Shown here in pieces: positions 26,101 to 29,049 of a stretch of 29,049 nt of DNA. The DNA is taken from positions 690,430 to 719,478 of the forward strand of contig NC_049985.1 in the NCBI RefSeq assembly GCF_000003815.2. The letters run 5' to 3'. Under the pieces are notes generated by a model. It was not told the DNA's origin, did no database searches, and was given only the letters and a program-made list of their open reading frames with translations. The DNA is from Branchiostoma floridae. Taxonomy: Eukaryota; Chordata; Leptocardii; Amphioxiformes; Branchiostomatidae. A program made the position numbers and the translations under genes. Positions within the stretch are counted from its first letter, which is position 1; each line of letters opens with the position of its first letter.

Positions 26101-29049
26101 AATTTTTACATTGCCAGGGCCTCCATACTACATACTACAATTCTGGTAAGTTTGAAGCTCTAGGCCTTTCTCAATTTTACACGGCGATCAATCGAAAATC
26201 GCTACACGCACGGAAAACACCACCGCCGCACGCATGTGCGTTGTGACTGGAAACCCTAATATAAACCACAATTCCTGTCGCTACACATGCGTAGTCGAAA
26301 CGGTGAACATGCTTGTGATGATGTGAAGTTTGTGCCTAACGTAGCTAATGTGTATGTTTTGTCCAATGTTCCCAGATTGTCCGTCCCAAGAAGGACGTCA
26401 AGAAGCCGAAAGGGAAGAAGCCGGTGTACTTCGTCTTCTTCTATGGCACGGAAGATCAGTGAGTGGACTTTCACATTTTCATATGATTTTAATGTTGTTC
26501 TTGCTGGTGCTATGTAGCCTGGTATGCAGTTGTATTATAGCTCCCAAGTCTCTTCTGTCCAGTCGTATTAAAGAGACCCGGGAGCTATAATACGGCTGGA
26601 TACCAGGCTAGGTGCAATGGCCAGTGTTGCCCAATGTGTAGTATTTGATAGGTCTAAGGTCGTGTTATCCAAAATATGTATTGAATGATACCAATGCATA
26701 TTGATAATGATATGAATGGATATCTGGGAAATCCACTTATATCAATATCTCACCCTTCACAATACAACAGTATTACATGATGTTACAGCACAATGATGTG
26801 TAAAATATCCTGCCTCTACAGTGCCTGGGTTAAGGCTGAGAACCTGAAGCCATTTGAGGAGTATGGTAGCCTAGCTCCCAGCCAACAGTATACCACAGTA
26901 TTACACAATATTACAACACACACACACTCACTCACTATGCGGTTAAGCATCCGTTGTTCCCTGTCTTCCCGGGGTTGGATGTTTCATCAAGTCATTTCGG
27001 TCTGATTGCTGATCTCCATCCGCCTCTGTCAAAGGGGTTGTCTTTTTTGCAAGTTTGCAGTTTTCTAAAATCTTCATTGACAAGTTGTCTACCCATTTCC
27101 TCTTGGGGCGCCCACGTGGGTTCTGGCCAACTACAGACAAGCACAATAATGTGTATTAACTAAAACCTTGTGCCCCACAGTGCCTGGGTTAAGGCTGAAA
27201 ACCTGAAGCCCTCTAAGGAGTATGGTAGCCTGGCTCCCAGCCTTCACTATACCACAGTATTACACAATATCACAACACAATAATATGCAAAACCTTGTAC
27301 CCCTTCAGTGCCTGGGTCAAGGCTGAGAACCTGAAGCCATTGGAGGATTATAGTAGCCTGGCTCCCAGTCATCACTTTACCATAGTATTACATGATATCA
27401 CAGCATAACGATGTGTAAACTAAAACCTTCTGCCCTCCAGTGCCTGGGTGAAGGCTGAGAACCTGAAGCCCTTTGAGGAGTACAAGGACCAGATGATCAA
27501 GTCCAACAAGGGGAAACGGTTCCACCAGGCTGTGGAAGCTGTGGAGAAGGTGCTCAGGAAAGGGGGCGGGGCCAAGGTTTGTTTGTTTGTTTGTTTATTT
27601 GTTGGTTCTTCATAAGTGTACAGCACACATTACAACATCTCTGATACACACTGTACTGTTTTAGTATGTGTGAACTTTGATGAAGGTTTGATATGCAGGT
27701 AGTTCATAACAACATCTCTGACAGGGTTGGACAAGTTTTCTAAAATTGACTTGTCCTATCAGGCAAGTACTTAAAAAATTTACTTGCACGAACCAACTTT
27801 TCACTTGCCCGAAATCTAAATGACATTTTTCTATGTATATTCATGGCCTTCAATGGAATTTTTGTTATTGGCTCTATTTTCTGTGTTAATCAATGCTTGG
27901 TGTCATGACTTTGAAAAGTAGCAAGTACATCAAAATCTCACTCAGTGGAGAAAAGCTAACTTGTCGGATCGGGCAAGTGGGGAAGGACATGCACTTGCCC
28001 GATTGGCATTTTCACTTGCCCGGGACTATAGGGCTAGTGGACTTGTTTATCCCTGTCTGATAATACAGTGTGTTGTTTTAGTCCATGTTTGAACTCCAAT
28101 GAAGGTTAGCCATCTAGGCAATACATAACAACATCTCTGATATGCAGTGTATTGTTCAGGTCTATGCGTGAACATCGATGAAAGTTAGATATACAGGTGA
28201 TACAGAGCAGGGCTCGAAATTCATTTTTGGGATTAGGTGCCCAGCTTAAAAAATTGGGTGCACCAAAAACATTTTGGGTGACCACTTAAATTGAAGTAAT
28301 AACCTAGTAATAAGACTTACTTACAAGCTATCAAATTCTTAAACAAGTACCATGATAGACATTTTTATTATCTTTCTAAGACTTAGATGTCAAGAATATG
28401 CTATACACTAGTATACTTTGTATCTTTACATACACAACCTAAGAAAATATTTGGGTGCACCCACTGAAAATAATTGGGTGCACAGCTCCAATTTTGGGTG
28501 CACTTGGGTGCACATGCACCCAGTATTTCGAGCCCTGCAGAGTAATATCCCTGATACTCACTGTACTGTTTTAGGCCATGTCTGAACTCCAATGAAGGTT
28601 GGACATCCACGTAATAACACACAACAAATGATAGTTCCTTCAGTTACTAGATATGATTTTGGAAACAGTCAGACTTTTCAGACAGCATCCACTATCTTTC
28701 GCCAGCGACACTGAGTAAGATCTGTTGAATAGCAGGTTTATATTTATCTATGGTCTCACTTAGTGACTAGATACAAGATGATTGTTCTCCTTTTCTGAGA
28801 AAGACAGTTCTTCTAAAATAGCTATCATTTCTCATGTCTGAACTTTTCTGGACATTTCATCTCACTCCACAGACCAAGAAGGTAATACCTGTACATTTTG
28901 TACATTATATTTGTAAAATCTTGTCAACATAGTACATTGGAGTTTTCTTTTACACAACCAGTAATCACTGTAATGTCTCTCACATGCTTATGTTTCAATG
29001 CCTATCAGAAGCCTTCCTCAGAGTCAGAGTTCAGCTTCTCACTGCTATA
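23144..29049 (+). CDS. GLYR1: GLYR1/N-PAC (nucleosome-associated PWWP oxidoreductase-like), 5' part
   Basis: Exons are 23144-23178, 23287-23323, 26376-26458, 27441-27576, 28873-28881 (9 nt) and 29009 to the window end; junction phases agree. The first ~113 residues hold the whole PWWP domain: [57 protein letters not shown] and [17 protein letters not shown]. This closely resembles vertebrate GLYR1, which binds nucleosomes (H3K36me3 chromatin), is a cofactor of the demethylase LSD2/KDM1B, and carries a C-terminal beta-hydroxyacid-dehydrogenase-like tetramerisation domain. That domain would lie beyond the window. Introns hold many repeats: a 1.96-kb TIR element (intron 2), partial exon-4 copies (intron 3) and a tandem array with two MITEs (intron 4). 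The exon-4 donor GTTTGT opens a (GTTT)n run and is weak. The last two exons are less certain. Confidence 0.9.
24296..26258. mobile_element. 1.96-kb TIR element in GLYR1 intron 2
   Basis: The ends TAGGGTTTCCAGTC (24296-24309) and GACTGGAAACCCTA (26245-26258) are perfect 14-bp inverted repeats. They are flanked by atataaa at 24289-24295 and 26259-26265, a 7-bp target duplication. Both subterminal regions contain gagatatggcc(t)ttcg (about 24417 and, inverted, 26063). GC-rich islands lie near 24420-24470, 25640-25710 and 25990-26060. The open frames are short and unrecognised, so it is probably non-autonomous. A 7-8-bp TSD would suit P-like or hAT-like elements; the superfamily is undecided. Confidence 0.75.
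26515..26610. mobile_element. 96-bp MITE, ~40-bp TIRs, 9-bp TSD
   Basis: The arms tagcctggtatgcagttgta and its continuation to tctctt are inverted at 26571-26610 with about five mismatches, leaving a ~16-bp centre. The flanks ggtgctatg (26506-26514) and ggtgcaatg (26611-26619) form a 9-bp duplication with one mismatch, as in Mutator-like elements. It lies 56 bp after the GLYR1 exon-3 donor. Confidence 0.75.
26822..26865 (+). pseudogene. GLYR1 exon 4 partial duplicate a (acceptor half)
   Basis: A CTACAG acceptor is followed by 44 nt encoding [14 protein letters not shown], identical in protein to the true exon 4. It then diverges at GGTAGCCTAGCTCCC instead of continuing into KDQMIKS. 44 nt is not a multiple of 3, so inclusion before the true exon would break the frame. 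Its following spacer is interrupted by an antisense LINE fragment. Confidence 0.75.
26918..27140 (-). mobile_element. Antisense LINE ORF2 C-terminal fragment
   Basis: On the minus strand a frame reads [13 protein letters not shown], then [19 protein letters not shown] and a stop, the style of a LINE ORF2 C-terminus. It is followed by a short gtgagtgagtgtgtgt tail. Comparison with duplicates b and c shows it is an insertion into the spacer after copy a (between attacaacacac and aagcacaataatg). It is heavily 5' truncated (~220 bp). Confidence 0.65.
27181..27224 (+). pseudogene. GLYR1 exon 4 partial duplicate b
   Basis: A CCACAG acceptor plus 44 nt encode [14 protein letters not shown] (F to S and E to K against the true exon), then GGTAGCCTGGCTCCCAG. 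Reading on meets a stop about 60 nt later. It shares both flanks with copies a and c. Confidence 0.75.
27309..27352 (+). pseudogene. GLYR1 exon 4 partial duplicate c
   Basis: A CTTCAG acceptor plus 44 nt encode [14 protein letters not shown], then AGTAGCCTGGCTCCCAG. The GT seen at the duplicate boundary in a and b is lost here (tatagtag). It starts 132 bp before the true exon 4 at 27441 and 128 bp after copy b. Confidence 0.75.
27722..28055. mobile_element. 334-bp CAGGG-ended MITE with 5-bp TSD
   Basis: The ends cagggttggacaagt and acttgtttatccctg are inverted with three mismatches. They are flanked by tctga at 27717-27721 and 28056-28060. The interior repeats acttgcccg motifs in both orientations near both ends. 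It is inserted into unit 2 of the tandem array. Confidence 0.75.
28208..28537. mobile_element. 330-bp CAGGGCTCGAAAT MITE with 5-bp TSD
   Basis: The ends cagggctcgaaat (28208-28220) and atttcgagccctg are perfect 13-bp inverted repeats, flanked by cagag at 28203-28207 and 28538-28542. Interior ttgggtgca motifs repeat near both ends in both orientations. It is inserted into unit 3 of the tandem array. It resembles widespread hAT-like non-autonomous elements with this tip, though hAT normally makes 8-bp duplications. Confidence 0.8.
28873..28881 (+). CDS. GLYR1: GLYR1 candidate 9-nt microexon
   Basis: ACCAAGAAG (Thr-Lys-Lys) lies between a good acceptor (tctcactccacag) and donor (gtaata), in phase 0 on both sides. 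It continues the Lys-rich linker after the PWWP domain. It is too short to confirm without transcripts. Confidence 0.5.

Larger units (their letters stand above)
27632..28624. repeat. ~78-bp tandem array in GLYR1 intron 4, four units, two split by MITEs
   Basis: Unit starts lie at about 27632, 27709, 28128 and 28542. After removing the inserted MITEs and one copy of each target duplication, the periods are 77, 80 and 79 bp. Shared blocks are acaacatctctgata, cactgtactgttttag, atgtgtgaactt-gatgaagg and atacaggtaatacata. Units are about 70-80% alike by eye. Confidence 0.75.

Noticed and set aside
27156-27164. Mutually exclusive exon 4 choice in GLYR1
   Set aside because: Copies a-c lack the second two-thirds of exon 4 and have no good donor, and 44 nt breaks the frame, so they cannot replace the true exon.
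28200-28540. tRNA-like B box (ggctcgaaat)
   Set aside because: It is the tip of a MITE. No A box or cloverleaf can be drawn, and the sequence is inverted at the other end.

Overview
The window looks like eukaryotic nuclear DNA from a lancelet (Branchiostoma). Genes are split by GT-AG introns. One gene is clearly a metazoan GLYR1 (N-PAC). There is a poly-C2H2 zinc-finger gene with a highly uniform finger backbone, and repeats are dense and of types I associate with amphioxus. The species call is inference; no search was run. Two runs of exactly 100 N (5433-5532 and 11917-12016) are probably assembly gaps of unknown true size.

Layout. 1-11 kb is gene-poor and repeat-rich. It holds a 64-bp foldback element, a 473-bp hAT-like MITE with a perfect 8-bp target duplication, and degenerate minisatellites. 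A ~320-bp duplicated module there was hit first by a 5'-truncated LINE (12-bp target duplication; ORF2 broken by frameshifts) and, further along, by a ~3.1-kb composite block. That block contains a ~125-bp satellite, a 1.41-kb TIR element and a ~160-bp array. At 11-14 kb lie a fragment encoding a cysteine protease of the herpesvirus-tegument-USP/C76-like type (probably mobile-element-borne), the second gap, and 12 C2H2 fingers with a 3'UTR. The apparent single reading frame joining protease and fingers passes through the N gap and should not be trusted.

16.4-22.9 kb carries, on the minus strand, a five-coding-exon gene for a four-TM MS4A/CD20-like protein with a long Pro/Gln/Gly-rich tail bearing two PPPY motifs. 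Its probable 5' non-coding exon lies head-to-head with GLYR1 (plus strand, ATG at 23144, six exons seen, running off the window end). The ~0.4 kb between them holds an ETS-type site, and a YY1-type motif covers the GLYR1 start codon.

The most unusual feature is shared by both neighbouring genes: tandem copies of half an exon plus one splice site. GLYR1 has three decayed copies of the acceptor half of exon 4. The MS4A-like gene has three copies of the donor half of its third coding exon, one of them still in frame. GLYR1 intron 4 also contains a ~78-bp tandem array whose units act as empty sites, showing that two ~330-bp CAGGG-ended MITEs made 5-bp target duplications.
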